Below are positions 15,927 through 26,120 of a DNA stretch of 64,000 bases, one piece after another. A program made the translations under genes and the position numbers. Below the pieces are notes generated by a model. That model saw only the letters and a program-made list of their open reading frames with translations, was not told the origin of the DNA and searched no databases. The stretch is from Falsiroseomonas algicola (GTDB lineage Bacteria; Pseudomonadota; Alphaproteobacteria; Acetobacterales; Acetobacteraceae), in contig NZ_JAAIKB010000005.1 in the NCBI RefSeq assembly GCF_011040385.1, positions 186,001 through 250,000 on the forward strand. The letters run 5' to 3'. How positions within the stretch are numbered: the first letter of the stretch is position 1; every line of letters begins with the position of its first letter.

Positions 15927-16403
15927 ATGCCCTTGTATGAATGCGTGCTCATGGCGCGCAACGACATCACGCAGCAGCAGGTCGAGGCGATCGCCGCCCA
16001 GGTGGCGACGACGGTCGGCGAGCAGGGCGGCGAGATCAAGAAGCAGGAATACTGGGGCCTCCGCGGCCTGGCCTACAAGATCAAGAAGAACCGCAAGGCG
16101 CATTACATGCTCCTCGGTATCTCCGCGCCCCCCGCCGCCATGCTGGAAGTCGAGCGTCAGCTCGGCCTGCACGAGGACGTGCTGCGCAGCCTGACGCTGC
16201 GGATCGAGGCGATCGACGAGGCGCCCTCCGCCATCCTGGCCCGCCGTGGCGAGGATCGTGAGCGTGACCGCGGCTTCCGCGGGCCCCGCCCGGCCGGCCG
16301 CTTCGGTTCCGGCCGCACCGGCGGCGGGCGCGAGCGCGACGACCGCGAGGAATACCGCGCGCGGCCGCGCGAGGAAATGGACATGGGCGCGGGCGAGGAG
16401 TGA
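15927..16403 (+). CDS. rpsF: 30S ribosomal protein bS6
   Basis: Small-subunit protein that binds 16S rRNA together with bS18. The N-terminal 95 residues (MPLYECVLMARNDITQQQVE ... YWGLRGLAYKIKKNRKAHY) match the family. The tail from about residue 110 is a long Arg/Gly/Glu-rich extension (DRGFRGPRPAGRFGSGRTGG), common in alphaproteobacterial bS6, giving 158 residues in total. GGAGGG lies upstream. It leads the rpsF-rpsR-DUF2232-rplI group. Confidence 0.97.
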   Translation: MPLYECVLMARNDITQQQVEAIAAQVATTVGEQGGEIKKQEYWGLRGLAYKIKKNRKAHYMLLGISAPPAAMLEVERQLGLHEDVLRSLTLRIEAIDEAPSAILARRGEDRERDRGFRGPRPAGRFGSGRTGGGRERDDREEYRARPREEMDMGAGEE

Positions 16404-16409
16404 TCTGAG

Positions 16410-16697
16410 ATGTCCGACCGCAACGACGAGATTTCGCTGAACCCCGCCATGCGCCGCCCCGCCGTGGGCGCCCGCCGGCCGTTCTATCGCCGCCGCAAGT
16501 CCTGCCCCTTCTCCGGCCCGAACGCGCCGAAGATCGACTACAAGGATGTGCGCCTGCTGAGCCGCTTCCTGTCGGAGCGCGGCAAGATCGTGCCGAGCCG
16601 CATCACGGCCGTGAGCGCGAAGAAGCAGCGCGAGCTGGCGAATGCCATCAAGCGCGCCCGCTTCCTGGCCCTGCTGCCCTACGTCATCAACGACTGA
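16410..16697 (+). CDS. rpsR: 30S ribosomal protein bS18
   Basis: A 95-residue small-subunit protein that pairs with bS6 on the platform. The core [20 protein letters not shown] and [20 protein letters not shown] is conserved. The start is 6 bp after the rpsF stop. Confidence 0.98.
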   Translation: MSDRNDEISLNPAMRRPAVGARRPFYRRRKSCPFSGPNAPKIDYKDVRLLSRFLSERGKIVPSRITAVSAKKQRELANAIKRARFLALLPYVIND

Positions 16698-16727
16698 CGG
16701 GCGGCCGAGGGTAGAGGCCGGGCGGTC

Positions 16728-17690
16728 ATGGCCACGGACAGCACGCAGCAGGGGGCGGAGGAGGATCGGCGCATCGCGTCCGATCCCCGCTGGCTTGCCG
16801 CGGGCGCTGCCGGGCTGGCTGCGGCGGTGCTCACCCTCTGGGGCTTCCGGGGCATGCCCGGCGGCGCGCTGACGCTCTGGCTGGCGCCACTGCCGCTGTT
16901 CATGGCGGGCATCGGCTTCGGCGCGGGCGCGATGATCGCGGCGGTGGGGGTGGCCTTCGTGGCGCTTCTGGCCGTGGGCTCCAGCCTCGGCGCCGGGCTC
17001 TTCCTCGGCATCTTCGGCGCGCCGGCGGCGGCGCTGGTCCTCGCGGCCCGGCGCAGCGCCGAGTCGGGGCTGGCGGTGCCGGACCTGGCGGCGTCCTTCA
17101 CCCTGCTCGGCATCCTGCCGGCGGCCGGGGTCGCGGTGGCGGCCTGGCTGCTGTCCGATGTCCCGGGCGGCATGGAAGGCGCGCTGCGCGGCGCGGTGGA
17201 ACAGGCGATGTCCCGCATGGGGCTGCCGGTGGCCGAGGGGCTGGTTTCCGAACTGGTCCGGGTGAAGGCGGCCGCGATCGGCTTCTGGGTCGCGATGGCC
17301 CTGCTGATCAACGCCGCCGCGGCCTCCGGCCTGCTGGTCCGCCTCGGCATCACCACCGCCCGTCCGGCCTTCCGCGAGGCGCGGCTGCCGGCCTGGTATG
17401 TGGTGCTGCCCTTCATCGCCCTCGGCCTCTGGCTGGCGGCGGAGGAGGGGAGCGACGCGGTGGAACTCTCCCTGCTGCTGGCGCTGATGGTGCCGGTCTT
17501 CCTGCATGGGTTGGCCGCCTTCCATCGCGCGACCGCGGCGCTGCGTGGCCGGCCCATGGTCCTGGGCGGCGCCTATGCCGCGCTTCTCATCATGTCCGTC
17601 CCGGTGGCGCTGGCCGTCACGGGTTACGGCCTGTTCGATATCCTCAACGGAACACGGGGCCGGCGCGGTGCGCCGCCCCCCCAGCGCTGA
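16728..17690 (+). CDS. DUF2232 membrane protein between rpsR and rplI
   Basis: A 320-residue integral membrane protein with about eight hydrophobic helices, for example LTLWLAPLPLFMAGIGFGAG and KAAAIGFWVAMALLINAAAA. The size and position between rpsR and rplI match the DUF2232 (YybS-like) proteins found at this place in many alphaproteobacteria. Function is not established. The gap to rplI is only 12 bp, so it is co-transcribed with ribosomal protein genes. The amphipathic segment near residues 150-180 (PGGMEGALRGAVEQAMSRMG) is characteristic of the family. Confidence 0.75.
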   Translation: MATDSTQQGAEEDRRIASDPRWLAAGAAGLAAAVLTLWGFRGMPGGALTLWLAPLPLFMAGIGFGAGAMIAAVGVAFVALLAVGSSLGAGLFLGIFGAPAAALVLAARRSAESGLAVPDLAASFTLLGILPAAGVAVAAWLLSDVPGGMEGALRGAVEQAMSRMGLPVAEGLVSELVRVKAAAIGFWVAMALLINAAAASGLLVRLGITTARPAFREARLPAWYVVLPFIALGLWLAAEEGSDAVELSLLLALMVPVFLHGLAAFHRATAALRGRPMVLGGAYAALLIMSVPVALAVTGYGLFDILNGTRGRRGAPPPQR

Positions 17691-17702
17691 AACGGTGCAG
17701 CC

Positions 17703-18275
17703 ATGATCGAAGTCATCCTGATGCAAAGGGTCGAGAAGCTCGGCCAGATGGGCGAACTGGTGAAGGTCCGCCCGGGCTATGCGCGCAACTTCCTCCTGCC
17801 GCAGGGCAAGGCGATCCGCGCGAACAAGGACAACCTCGCGCGGTTCGAGCGGGAGCGCGCGCAGCTCGAGGCCCTGAACCTCAAGAAGCGCGAGGAGGCC
17901 GAGCGCATTGCCGAGCGTGTGCACGGCCTGACGGTCGTCATCATCCGCTCCGCCGGCGAGAGCGGCAGCCTCTATGGCTCCGTCTCCGGTCGCGACATCG
18001 CGGAGGCCTGCAAGTCCTCCGGCCTGACGCTGGATCGCAGCCAGGTGCTGCTGGAGCAGCCGATCAAGACGCTGGGCCTGACGCAGGTCCGCGTGGCGCT
18101 GCACCCGGAGGTTTCCATCCCGGTCGGCGTGAACGTCGCGCGCTCCGTCGAGGAAGCCGAGAAGCAGGCCCGCGGCGAGGACCTGCGCGCCGCCGACCAG
18201 GCGGAGGAGGAGAGCCTGGAGGCCGAGCTGGCCGCCGAGCTGGCCGAGCTGGGTGCGGCGTCCGAGCGGGATTGA
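17703..18275 (+). CDS. rplI: 50S ribosomal protein bL9
   Basis: Large-subunit protein that binds 23S rRNA near the L1 stalk base and helps maintain reading frame. The N-domain [20 protein letters not shown] with [16 protein letters not shown] and the long connecting helix are typical. At 190 residues it is longer than the 150 of E. coli because of an acidic Ala/Glu-rich tail from about residue 150, as in other alphaproteobacteria. The group ends in a series of hairpins. Confidence 0.97.
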   Translation: MIEVILMQRVEKLGQMGELVKVRPGYARNFLLPQGKAIRANKDNLARFERERAQLEALNLKKREEAERIAERVHGLTVVIIRSAGESGSLYGSVSGRDIAEACKSSGLTLDRSQVLLEQPIKTLGLTQVRVALHPEVSIPVGVNVARSVEEAEKQARGEDLRAADQAEEESLEAELAAELAELGAASERD

Positions 18276-18282
18276 TCGGTCC

Positions 18283-18421
18283 GCAGGGGGCTCCGCCCCC
18301 TGCACCCCCGGCAAGGGCCCCAACGTCAGGATTTGGGGGCCCTTGCAACCCTTGTATTGACGATGGTCCAGGGGGGTCTCCCCCCTGGCGGGTGGGGTAT
18401 GGGGAGGGCAGCGCCCTCCCC
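18283..18421 (+). terminator. Four-hairpin intergenic repeat/terminator after rplI
   Basis: Four perfect inverted repeats occur in a row. 18283-18303: 9-bp stem GCAGGGGGC, loop TCC. 18312-18345: 10-bp stem CAAGGGCCCC, loop 14 nt. 18368-18388: 9-bp stem CCAGGGGGG, loop TCT. 18401-18421: 9-bp stem GGGGAGGGC, loop AGC. The third and fourth are the same design as the pair after the SDR gene at 29460-29515, including the TCT loop and a GGGT spacer. They separate the ribosomal group from dnaB and likely end its transcript. Confidence 0.75.
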
Positions 18422-18514
18422 ATCTTCATTTGTCCCCCCTCGTCCCCGATATCCACAGGCCAGCCCCGCCTGACGGGGGCGCGCCCGACTCGTCTGCCGC
18501 GCTATGATGCCGGC

Positions 18515-20044
18515 ATGAACACCTTTGGCGCCCCGCCCAGCCCCGCCTTCGGCGGCGATGGCCTTCTCGGTCTCTCCCAGCGCCTGCCGCCCGCCAATAT
18601 GGAGGCCGAGCAGTCGCTGCTCGGCGCGCTGCTGGCCAACAACAAGGCCTATGAGCGCGTCAGCGAATTCCTGGCGCCGGAGCATTTCGCCGACCCGATC
18701 CATGGCCGCATCTATGGCGCCATCCAGCGGCGGATCGAGGCCGGGCAGCTGGCGGATGCCGTCACGCTGCGGGCGGAGTTCGAGCATAACGGCCTGCTGG
18801 ATGAGGTCGGCGGCACTGCCTATCTGGGCCAGCTGCTCGGCGCCATGGTCGGCATCATCAATGCCGGCGAATACGGCAAGGTCATCCATGACGCCTGGAT
18901 GCGCCGCCAGCTGGTCGATCTGGGCGAGGTCATCGTCAACCGCGCCTTCGGCGCGGAGCCGGAGCTGGATGGGCGGCAGCAGCTGGAATCCGCGGAACAG
19001 GCGCTGTTCGACCTGGCCAAGGACAACGGCTCCGATGGCGGCTTCGTGCATTTCGAGAAGGCGCTGGCCACGGCGGTGCACCATGCCGCGGCGGCCTTCT
19101 CCAACCCCGGCGGCGTCAGCGGGTTGTCGTCGGGGCTGCGCGACTTCGATGCCAAGACGGGCGGGCTGCACAAATCGGACCTGCTGATCCTCGCGGGGCG
19201 GCCGGCCATGGGCAAGACCGCGCTGGCCACCAAGATCGCCTTCGGCGCGGCGCGCAGCATCCTGCGCAAGGCGCGGGAGAATGACCCGAACGCGATCCCG
19301 CGCGGTGGCGTCGCGATCTTCTCGCTGGAAATGAGCGCCGACCAGCTCGCCACCCGATTGCTGTCGGAGGAGGCGCGGATCAGCGGCGACCGCATCCGCC
19401 GCGGCGACATCATGCAGCGCGACTTCGACAAGTTCCTGGAGGTGAGCCGGGAATTGCAGGCGCTGCCGCTCTGGATCGACGACACGCCGGCCATCACCAT
19501 CAGTGCGCTCCGCACGCGCTGCCGGCGCCTCCAGCGCACGCGCGGGCTCGACCTGGTGGTGGTGGACTACCTGCAGCTGATGCGCCCGGCGGCGGGGACC
19601 AGGCCGGAAAGCCGCGTGCTGGAGATCAGCATGATCACGCAGGGGCTCAAGGCGATTGCGAAGGAGCTGTCGATCCCGGTCATCGCGCTGTCCCAGCTCT
19701 CCCGCCAGGTGGAGAGCCGGGAGGACAAGCGGCCGCAGCTGTCGGACCTCCGTGAATCCGGCTCGATCGAGCAGGATGCGGACATGGTGATGTTCGTCTA
19801 TCGCGACGAATACTACCTGGCGCAGCGCCAGCCGAAGGAGCTGAACTTCGAGAACCCCCAGAAGCTCCAGGAAGCCATGGAGAAGTGGCAGAAGGACATG
19901 GAGGGGGCGCACAACAAGGCGGAGCTGATCATCGCCAAGCAGCGCCACGGACCGACGGGCACGATCAAGCTGTTCTTCGAGGGCGAGTTCACCCGCTTCG
20001 GCGACCTCGACCAACACCACGACGATGGCGGCTATGGCGACTGA
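18515..20044 (+). CDS. dnaB: Replicative DNA helicase
   Basis: Hexameric ATP-driven 5'-3' helicase at the replication fork. The 509-residue protein has the N-terminal primase-interaction domain (PPANMEAEQSLLGALLANNK), a linker, and the RecA-like motor with Walker A GRPAMGKTA, the FSLEMSADQLATR motif, Walker B LVVVDYLQLM and the arginine-finger region KQRHGPTGT. No intein is present. The ATG at 18515 is the start matching family length. No strong ribosome-binding site precedes it; a TATGAT hexamer ends 6 nt upstream. Confidence 0.97.
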   Translation: MNTFGAPPSPAFGGDGLLGLSQRLPPANMEAEQSLLGALLANNKAYERVSEFLAPEHFADPIHGRIYGAIQRRIEAGQLADAVTLRAEFEHNGLLDEVGGTAYLGQLLGAMVGIINAGEYGKVIHDAWMRRQLVDLGEVIVNRAFGAEPELDGRQQLESAEQALFDLAKDNGSDGGFVHFEKALATAVHHAAAAFSNPGGVSGLSSGLRDFDAKTGGLHKSDLLILAGRPAMGKTALATKIAFGAARSILRKARENDPNAIPRGGVAIFSLEMSADQLATRLLSEEARISGDRIRRGDIMQRDFDKFLEVSRELQALPLWIDDTPAITISALRTRCRRLQRTRGLDLVVVDYLQLMRPAAGTRPESRVLEISMITQGLKAIAKELSIPVIALSQLSRQVESREDKRPQLSDLRESGSIEQDADMVMFVYRDEYYLAQRQPKELNFENPQKLQEAMEKWQKDMEGAHNKAELIIAKQRHGPTGTIKLFFEGEFTRFGDLDQHHDDGGYGD

Positions 20045-20498
20045 GGGGGTGGTCGTCCGCGCGGCGGTGCCGGAGGATTTCTCGGCCTGGCTGCCGCTCT
20101 GGCACGGCTACAACGAATTCTACGGGCGGGCGGGGGAGACGGCGCCGGCGGCGGCGCTGACGGCGGCGACCTGGGAGCGGTTCTTCGACGGCATGGAGCC
20201 GATGGAGGCGCTGGTCGCGGAGGCGGGTGGCGGGCTGGTCGGGCTGGCGCACATCATCTTCCACCGCAACACGGGGCTGGTGGGGCCGACCTGCTACCTG
20301 CAGGACCTGTTCGCCGCGCCGGAATTGCGCGGGCAGGGGGTGGGGCGGGCGCTGATCGAGGGCGTCTATGCCCGCGCCCGTGCCGCCGGGGCGAAGCGCG
20401 TCTACTGGCACACGCATGAGAGCAATGCGGTGGCGCAGCGCCTCTATGACCAGGTGGCCGAACGGTCGGGCTTCATCGTCTATCGGCAGGATCTGTGA
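20034..20498 (+). CDS. GNAT-family N-acetyltransferase
   Basis: A 154-residue acetyltransferase overlapping the end of dnaB by 11 bp (an ATG 9 bp earlier is also possible). The pattern VVRAAVPEDFSAWLPLWHGY at the start, LFAAPELRGQGVGRALIEGV (acetyl-CoA loop RGQGVG) in the middle and YWHTHESNAVAQRLYDQVAE near the end is that of the GNAT clade that often carries TxExNxxA. The stop overlaps the alr start (TGATG). Substrate unknown; overlap with dnaB and alr suggests a long shared transcript. Confidence 0.87.
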   Translation: MATEGVVVRAAVPEDFSAWLPLWHGYNEFYGRAGETAPAAALTAATWERFFDGMEPMEALVAEAGGGLVGLAHIIFHRNTGLVGPTCYLQDLFAAPELRGQGVGRALIEGVYARARAAGAKRVYWHTHESNAVAQRLYDQVAERSGFIVYRQDL

Positions 20499-21583
20499 TG
20501 GTTCCCGGACAGGGCGTGCTGCGGATCGACCTTGGCGCCATCGTCGCGAACTGGCGGGACCTCGTCGCCCGGCATGGCGCGCCCTGCGCGGGGGTGGTGA
20601 AGGCGGATGGCTATGGGCTGGGCGCCGCCGCGGTGGCGGGCGCGCTGCGGGATGCGGGCTGCGACACCTTCTTCGTGGCCCACCTGACCGAGGGGCTGGC
20701 GCTGCGCCAGGCGCTGGGCGCTGGCCCCGCCATCATCGTGCTGAACGGCTTCCCGCCGGGGGCGGATGGGGAGGCGGGGCTCTGGCCCGTGCTGAACGGG
20801 CTGGGGGATGTGGAGGCGCATGCGGCGGCGGGGCGCGCGGCGGGGGCGGCGCGGCCGGCGCTGCTGCACCTCGATACCGGGATGGCCAGGCTCGGTCTGG
20901 ATGCGGGGGAGCAGCGGCGGCTGGCGGAAGATCGGGGGCGGCTGGCGGGGCTCGACCTGCGCTACGTCATGACCCACCTGGCCTGCGCGGACGAGCCGGA
21001 GCACCCGCTGAACACGCGCCAGGCGCAGCGCTTCGGGCTGGCAGCGGCGCGGATCGCGCCCGGTGTGCCGCGCAGCTTCGCCAATTCCTCGGGTATCTTC
21101 CTCGGGGACGACCATGCCTCCGACCTCGCCCGGCCGGGCTGCGCGCTCCATGGCATCAACCCGACGCCGGGCCAGCCCAATCCGATGCGCCAGGTGGTGA
21201 CGCTGGAGGCGCCGGTGCTGCAGATCCGCAGCATCGCGGCGGGTGATACCGTTGGTTACGGGGCTTCCTGGGCCGCGAAGGAACCCCGGCGGGTTGCAAC
21301 CGTTGCGGCGGGCTATGCCGATGGCTACTTACGTAGCCTCTCCGGCCGGTCGCTGGCGCTGCTGCGCGGGCGGGCCGTGCCCCTCATAGGCCGGGTATCG
21401 ATGGATCTGACGACCTTCGACGTGACGGATGTGCCGGAAGCCCAGGTCGGCGACAGCATGATGCTGATCGGCGGGCCCGGAAACACGCCGGATGACATCG
21501 CGGCGCGCTGCGGCACCATCGGGTATGAGGTGCTGACCAGCCTCGGCGCGCGCTATGCGCGGCTGTACAGCGGCGGCGCCTGA
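20498..21583 (+). CDS. alr: Alanine racemase
   Basis: PLP enzyme that makes D-alanine for peptidoglycan. The 361-residue protein has the PLP-lysine Lys35 in AGVVKADGYGLGA, the opposite catalytic base Tyr254 in TVGYGASW, and the conserved NSSGIFLG and RPGCALHGINP segments. The ATG at 20498 shares a base with the upstream stop. The dnaB-alr-radA neighbourhood is common in Rhodospirillales. Confidence 0.95.
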   Translation: MVPGQGVLRIDLGAIVANWRDLVARHGAPCAGVVKADGYGLGAAAVAGALRDAGCDTFFVAHLTEGLALRQALGAGPAIIVLNGFPPGADGEAGLWPVLNGLGDVEAHAAAGRAAGAARPALLHLDTGMARLGLDAGEQRRLAEDRGRLAGLDLRYVMTHLACADEPEHPLNTRQAQRFGLAAARIAPGVPRSFANSSGIFLGDDHASDLARPGCALHGINPTPGQPNPMRQVVTLEAPVLQIRSIAAGDTVGYGASWAAKEPRRVATVAAGYADGYLRSLSGRSLALLRGRAVPLIGRVSMDLTTFDVTDVPEAQVGDSMMLIGGPGNTPDDIAARCGTIGYEVLTSLGARYARLYSGGA

Positions 21584-21588
21584 TCGCC

Positions 21589-22374
21589 TTGGATCGTACC
21601 CTGGACCTGACCGCGGCGCTCGGCCGGGTCGTCATCGGCTTCCTTCGGTCGGTCGGCGCCATCGCGATCTTCGCGGCGGAGGCGATCAGCCACCTGGTGC
21701 GGCCGCCCTTCCATGGGCGGCTGTTCCTGAAGGCCTTCATCGAGATCGCCTGGTTCAGCCTGCCCGTGGTGGCGCTGACCGCGGTCTTCACCGGCATGGT
21801 GCTGGCGCTGCAATCCTATACCGGCTTCTCCCGCTTCAATGCGGAAGGGGCCGTCGCGAATGTGGTGGTGCTGTCCATCACCCGCGAACTGGGCCCGGTG
21901 CTGGCGGGGCTGATGGTGGCCGGGCGGATCGGTGCGGCCTTCGCGGCGGAGATCGGCACCATGCGGGTGACGGACCAGATCGACGCGCTGTCCACGCTGT
22001 CCACCAACCCGATGAAATACCTGGTCACGCCCCGCATCCTGGCCGGGACGCTGGCGCTGCCGCTGCTGGTGGTGGTGGCCGACATCCTGGGCGTGATGGG
22101 CGGCTGGCTGATCGGCACGCAGCAGCTGGGCTTCGCCTCCGGCGCGTATCTGAAGTCCACCTTCGACTTCCTGCACGCGGCCGATGTGATCTCCGGCCTG
22201 ATCAAGGCGGCGGTGTTCGGCTTCGTGATCACGCTGATGGGGTGCTGGGCGGGCTACCAGTCCGGCGGCGGGGCGCAGGGCGTGGGCCGGGCGACGACCT
22301 CCGCCGTGGTGGCGTCCTCCATCCTGATCCTGGCGCTGGACTACATCCTGACCGCGATCCTGTTCGCCCGATGA
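21589..22374 (+). CDS. mlaE: MlaE-family lipid ABC transporter permease
   Basis: A 261-residue inner-membrane permease of the Mla/TRP-type phospholipid transporters that maintain outer-membrane asymmetry. Five to six helices are seen, with the family motifs FTGMVLALQSYTGFSRFNAE, TRELGPVLAGLMVAGRIGAA and the EIGTMRVTDQIDAL coupling loop. The best start is TTG at 21589, 5 bp after alr; no ATG gives a full-length protein. The stop overlaps mlaF. The periplasmic MCE partner (MlaD) is not next to it. Confidence 0.93.
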   Translation: MDRTLDLTAALGRVVIGFLRSVGAIAIFAAEAISHLVRPPFHGRLFLKAFIEIAWFSLPVVALTAVFTGMVLALQSYTGFSRFNAEGAVANVVVLSITRELGPVLAGLMVAGRIGAAFAAEIGTMRVTDQIDALSTLSTNPMKYLVTPRILAGTLALPLLVVVADILGVMGGWLIGTQQLGFASGAYLKSTFDFLHAADVISGLIKAAVFGFVITLMGCWAGYQSGGGAQGVGRATTSAVVASSILILALDYILTAILFAR

Positions 22375-23144
22375 GCGATACGCCGAAGATCAGGCTGCGG
22401 GGCCTGACGAAAGCCTTCGGGTCGAAGGTCGTGCTGGATGGCGTCGATCTCGATATCCGGGCGCGGCATTCGATGGTGATCCTGGGGGGCTCCGGGTCCG
22501 GCAAGTCCGTGACGCTGAAATGCATCCTCGGCCTGATCACGCCGGATGCCGGGACCATCGAAATCGATGGCCAGGACGTCGCGCGGATGAGCCGGCGGGA
22601 GCGGGAGGCGCTGAACGACCGCATCGGCATGCTGTTCCAGAACGGCGCGCTGTTCGACAGCCTGCCGGTCTGGGAGAATGTCTGCTTCAAGCTGCTGGCG
22701 CAGCGCCGCATCTCTCGCCGCGCGGCCCGCGACAAGGCGGCGGAGGTGCTGGCGCAGGTGGGCCTCGCGGCCAGCGTCGGCGACCTCTCGCCGGCGGAGC
22801 TGTCGGGCGGCATGCAGAAGCGCGTCGGCCTGGCCCGCGCCATCGCCGCGGAGCCCGACATCATCTTCTTCGACGAGCCGACCACGGGGCTCGACCCCAT
22901 CATGGGCGCGGTGATCGACGGGCTGATCGTCGATTGCGTGGAGAAGCTGGGCGCGACGGCAGTTTCCATCACGCATGACATGGCAAGCGCCCGGCGCATC
23001 GGCGACGACGCGGCGATGATCCACAAGGGAAGGATCGTCTGGCGGGGCGGCGCGGCCAATCTCGGCGAGACGGGGAACGCGATGGTGGACCAGTTCGCGC
23101 GGGGGGAGCGCGAGGGGCCGATCCAGATGGAGTTGAGGAAGTAG
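22371..23144 (+). CDS. mlaF: MlaF-family lipid ABC transporter ATPase
   Basis: A 257-residue ATPase partner of MlaE. Motifs: Walker A GGSGSGKS, Q-loop LFQNGALFDSLPVWEN (typical of MlaF), signature ELSGGMQKRVGLARAI, Walker B IIFFDEPTTGLDPI and H-loop SITHDMASA. The ATG overlaps the mlaE stop (ATGA). After it the conserved order is interrupted by the RTX gene; no mlaD, mlaC or mlaB is in the window. Confidence 0.95.
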   Translation: MSDTPKIRLRGLTKAFGSKVVLDGVDLDIRARHSMVILGGSGSGKSVTLKCILGLITPDAGTIEIDGQDVARMSRREREALNDRIGMLFQNGALFDSLPVWENVCFKLLAQRRISRRAARDKAAEVLAQVGLAASVGDLSPAELSGGMQKRVGLARAIAAEPDIIFFDEPTTGLDPIMGAVIDGLIVDCVEKLGATAVSITHDMASARRIGDDAAMIHKGRIVWRGGAANLGETGNAMVDQFARGEREGPIQMELRK

Positions 23145-23169
23145 GCGGCAGTCCCGGTCCTGGAGCGGA

Positions 23170-23787
23170 TCAGACCAGGCGGATTCGCTCGATCTCCGAG
23201 AAGCGCAAAGTCTCGCTACCAATAGTGATGGTGCCGCTGAAGGACATGATCTCGCCCTTCGCATCCACGAAGTAGACTTGGTCGCCGGTTGCCCGCATCA
23301 CCAGTTCGGACCGGCCGTCGACTCGCAGTGCGGACAGCAGCCCCGCCAGGCTCACGCTGCCGATGTCCAACGAGTCGAGGCCAGAGCCGCCGCGGAACTC
23401 GTCGTTGCCGTCGCCGGGCGTCCAGGTGAATCGGTCGCTACCCGCGCCGCCCAGGGCGAGATCCGCCGCGTGGTCGTTGGTGCCGCCAATCAACAGGTCG
23501 TCGCCGTCCCCGCCATCGAGCCGGTCCTGGCCGTAACCTCCATTGATGGCGTCGTTGCCGGTACCACCAAAGGCGGTGTCATTTCCTGCCGCCAGAAGCA
23601 TGACGTCATTGCCGGCCTCGCCATACGCCTCGTCGTTCCCGGCCCCGATGGCCATGGTGTCGTTGCCATCCCCGGCGAACACCAAGTCGTCTTCGGCGCT
23701 GCCGAACACCAATTCACTTCTGGCGGTGCCTTGCTTGACGGCCCCGCCGGTCACCTGAGCGAGGTCTGCCGCCGTCAGGCGCTTCAT
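23170..23787 (-). CDS. RTX-repeat protein with double-glycine leader
   Basis: A 205-residue protein. With the ATG at 23787 the N-terminus is MKRLTAADLAQVTGG, a textbook double-glycine leader: Gly-1, Gly-2, Val-4, Leu-7, Asp-8, Leu-12. After it come eight to ten calcium-binding nonapeptide repeats (GDGND, GAGND, EAGND, GTGND, GDGDD types, about residues 35-130), then a beta-rich C-terminal domain (about 135-205). A second ATG at 23883 would add 32 residues before the leader and is less likely. Such leaders are cut by C39 peptidase-ABC transporters, as encoded at 58.4 kb. The DNA is clearly less GC-rich than its neighbours and interrupts the conserved mlaF-radA order, suggesting transfer. It converges on mlaF with a 25-bp gap. 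Confidence 0.8.
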   Translation of the reverse strand: MKRLTAADLAQVTGGAVKQGTARSELVFGSAEDDLVFAGDGNDTMAIGAGNDEAYGEAGNDVMLLAAGNDTAFGGTGNDAINGGYGQDRLDGGDGDDLLIGGTNDHAADLALGGAGSDRFTWTPGDGNDEFRGGSGLDSLDIGSVSLAGLLSALRVDGRSELVMRATGDQVYFVDAKGEIMSFSGTITIGSETLRFSEIERIRLV

Positions 23788-24218
23788 CTGTGCCACGGTG
23801 GTTGGCCATCCCTTGCTGGGTCGATAGTGAACCGTATCATTCGTCACGCATGCCTGGAATGCATGGGTTCCGATGGGTGGCATAGGGCATGCCTATCCGG
23901 GGGGCTGGCGAGACGTGGCAAGCAGGGCCGCATGTCGCACTCGCGAGAATGGCGGCTCGCCATGGGTCGTGCTCCTGGTGCCTCCTTTCCGGTGATGCCG
24001 GCCGGTAGCAGGGTCGTCACGAAGTTCGACGTCATGGCCCGGAATCGTCGATCGTTGCGGCGCCGTAGGCGGACGCAATTCAGTCCCCGGCGCAGGGGGC
24101 GGTCTGGCGGTTGCGCTGGGCGGGGCGCGCGGAGCCGGAGGTGGAACGGGTGGCGGGGTAGGGGAACCCGCCCTGGTGCCGGGCGTGATGGCCCCTTCGG
24201 GAGAGGGAGCATCACGCC
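23788..24218. other. Intergenic region between RTX and Csp genes
   Basis: About 430 bp without a convincing gene. It must carry the divergent promoters of the RTX gene and the copper-storage gene. The part next to the RTX gene is comparatively AT-rich. It contains GGAACCC on the minus strand (23865-23871), the heptamer also found in the leader of the other double-glycine cargo at 55.6 kb. The right part is ordinary high-GC sequence ending in GGGAGAGGGAG, the ribosome-binding site of the next gene. Confidence 0.5.
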
Positions 24219-24551
24219 ATGGACATGGGTCGCTGCATCGCCGCGTGCCTGGACTGCCACCGCACCTGCCTCGCCACCATCCAGCATTGCCTGACCAAGG
24301 GCGGGCATCATGCGGAGCAGGCGCATATCCGGCTGATGATGGATTGCGCGCAGATTTGCGCGACCAGCGCCGATTTCATGATCCGGGGGTCGGAGCATCA
24401 TCCGCATCTCTGCGCGGAATGCGCGGAGATCTGCCGCCAATGCGCCGAGGATTGCGAGGGCCATCCAGGTTCGGATGACGCCATGCGTGCCTGCGCCGCC
24501 GCCTGCCGCGCCTGCGCGGAGGAGTGCGCCACGATGGCCCGTCCCCGCTGA
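24219..24551 (+). CDS. Four-helix-bundle copper-storage-type protein (Csp/DUF326)
   Basis: A 110-residue protein with about 16 Cys in helical CxxxC/CxxC spacing (CIAACLDCHRTC, CAQIC, CAECAEICRQCAEDC, CAAACRACAEEC), the pattern of Csp copper-storage proteins that pack many Cu(I) ions inside a four-helix bundle. There is no signal peptide, so it should be a cytosolic (Csp3-like) type. The start at 24219 follows GGGAGAGGGAG. No copper pump or regulator gene is adjacent. His residues near residue 30 (GGHHAEQAH) and 58 (EHHPH) may guide metal entry. Confidence 0.9.
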   Translation: MDMGRCIAACLDCHRTCLATIQHCLTKGGHHAEQAHIRLMMDCAQICATSADFMIRGSEHHPHLCAECAEICRQCAEDCEGHPGSDDAMRACAAACRACAEECATMARPR

Positions 24552-24559
24552 CGACGGTC

Positions 24560-24580
24560 CCGGGGGCGGTTCGCCCCTGG
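24560..24580 (+). terminator. Hairpin of the intergenic repeat family after Csp gene
   Basis: CCGGGGGCG/CGCCCCTGG (9-bp stem with one G-T pair, loop GTT) starts 9 bp after the stop codon, preceded by GACGGT as in the copies at 18.4 and 29.5 kb. It is a degenerate member of the same hairpin family and probably terminates the gene. Confidence 0.6.
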
Positions 24581-24677
24581 CAGGGGGCTGCAGGCGGGAA
24601 GTCTGGGCCACGAAGCGTGAGGGGTGAAGGCTCGCCCCCCCTTCATTGCCGTTCCTGTTTCGTGCTAGTCGTGGCGC

Positions 24678-26120
<1,443 letters not shown>

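Noticed and set aside
18503-18517. Leaderless dnaB transcript from TATGAT at 18503-18508
   Set aside because: The hexamer is well placed 6 nt before the ATG, but no -35 element is seen at the right distance, so I do not call a promoter.
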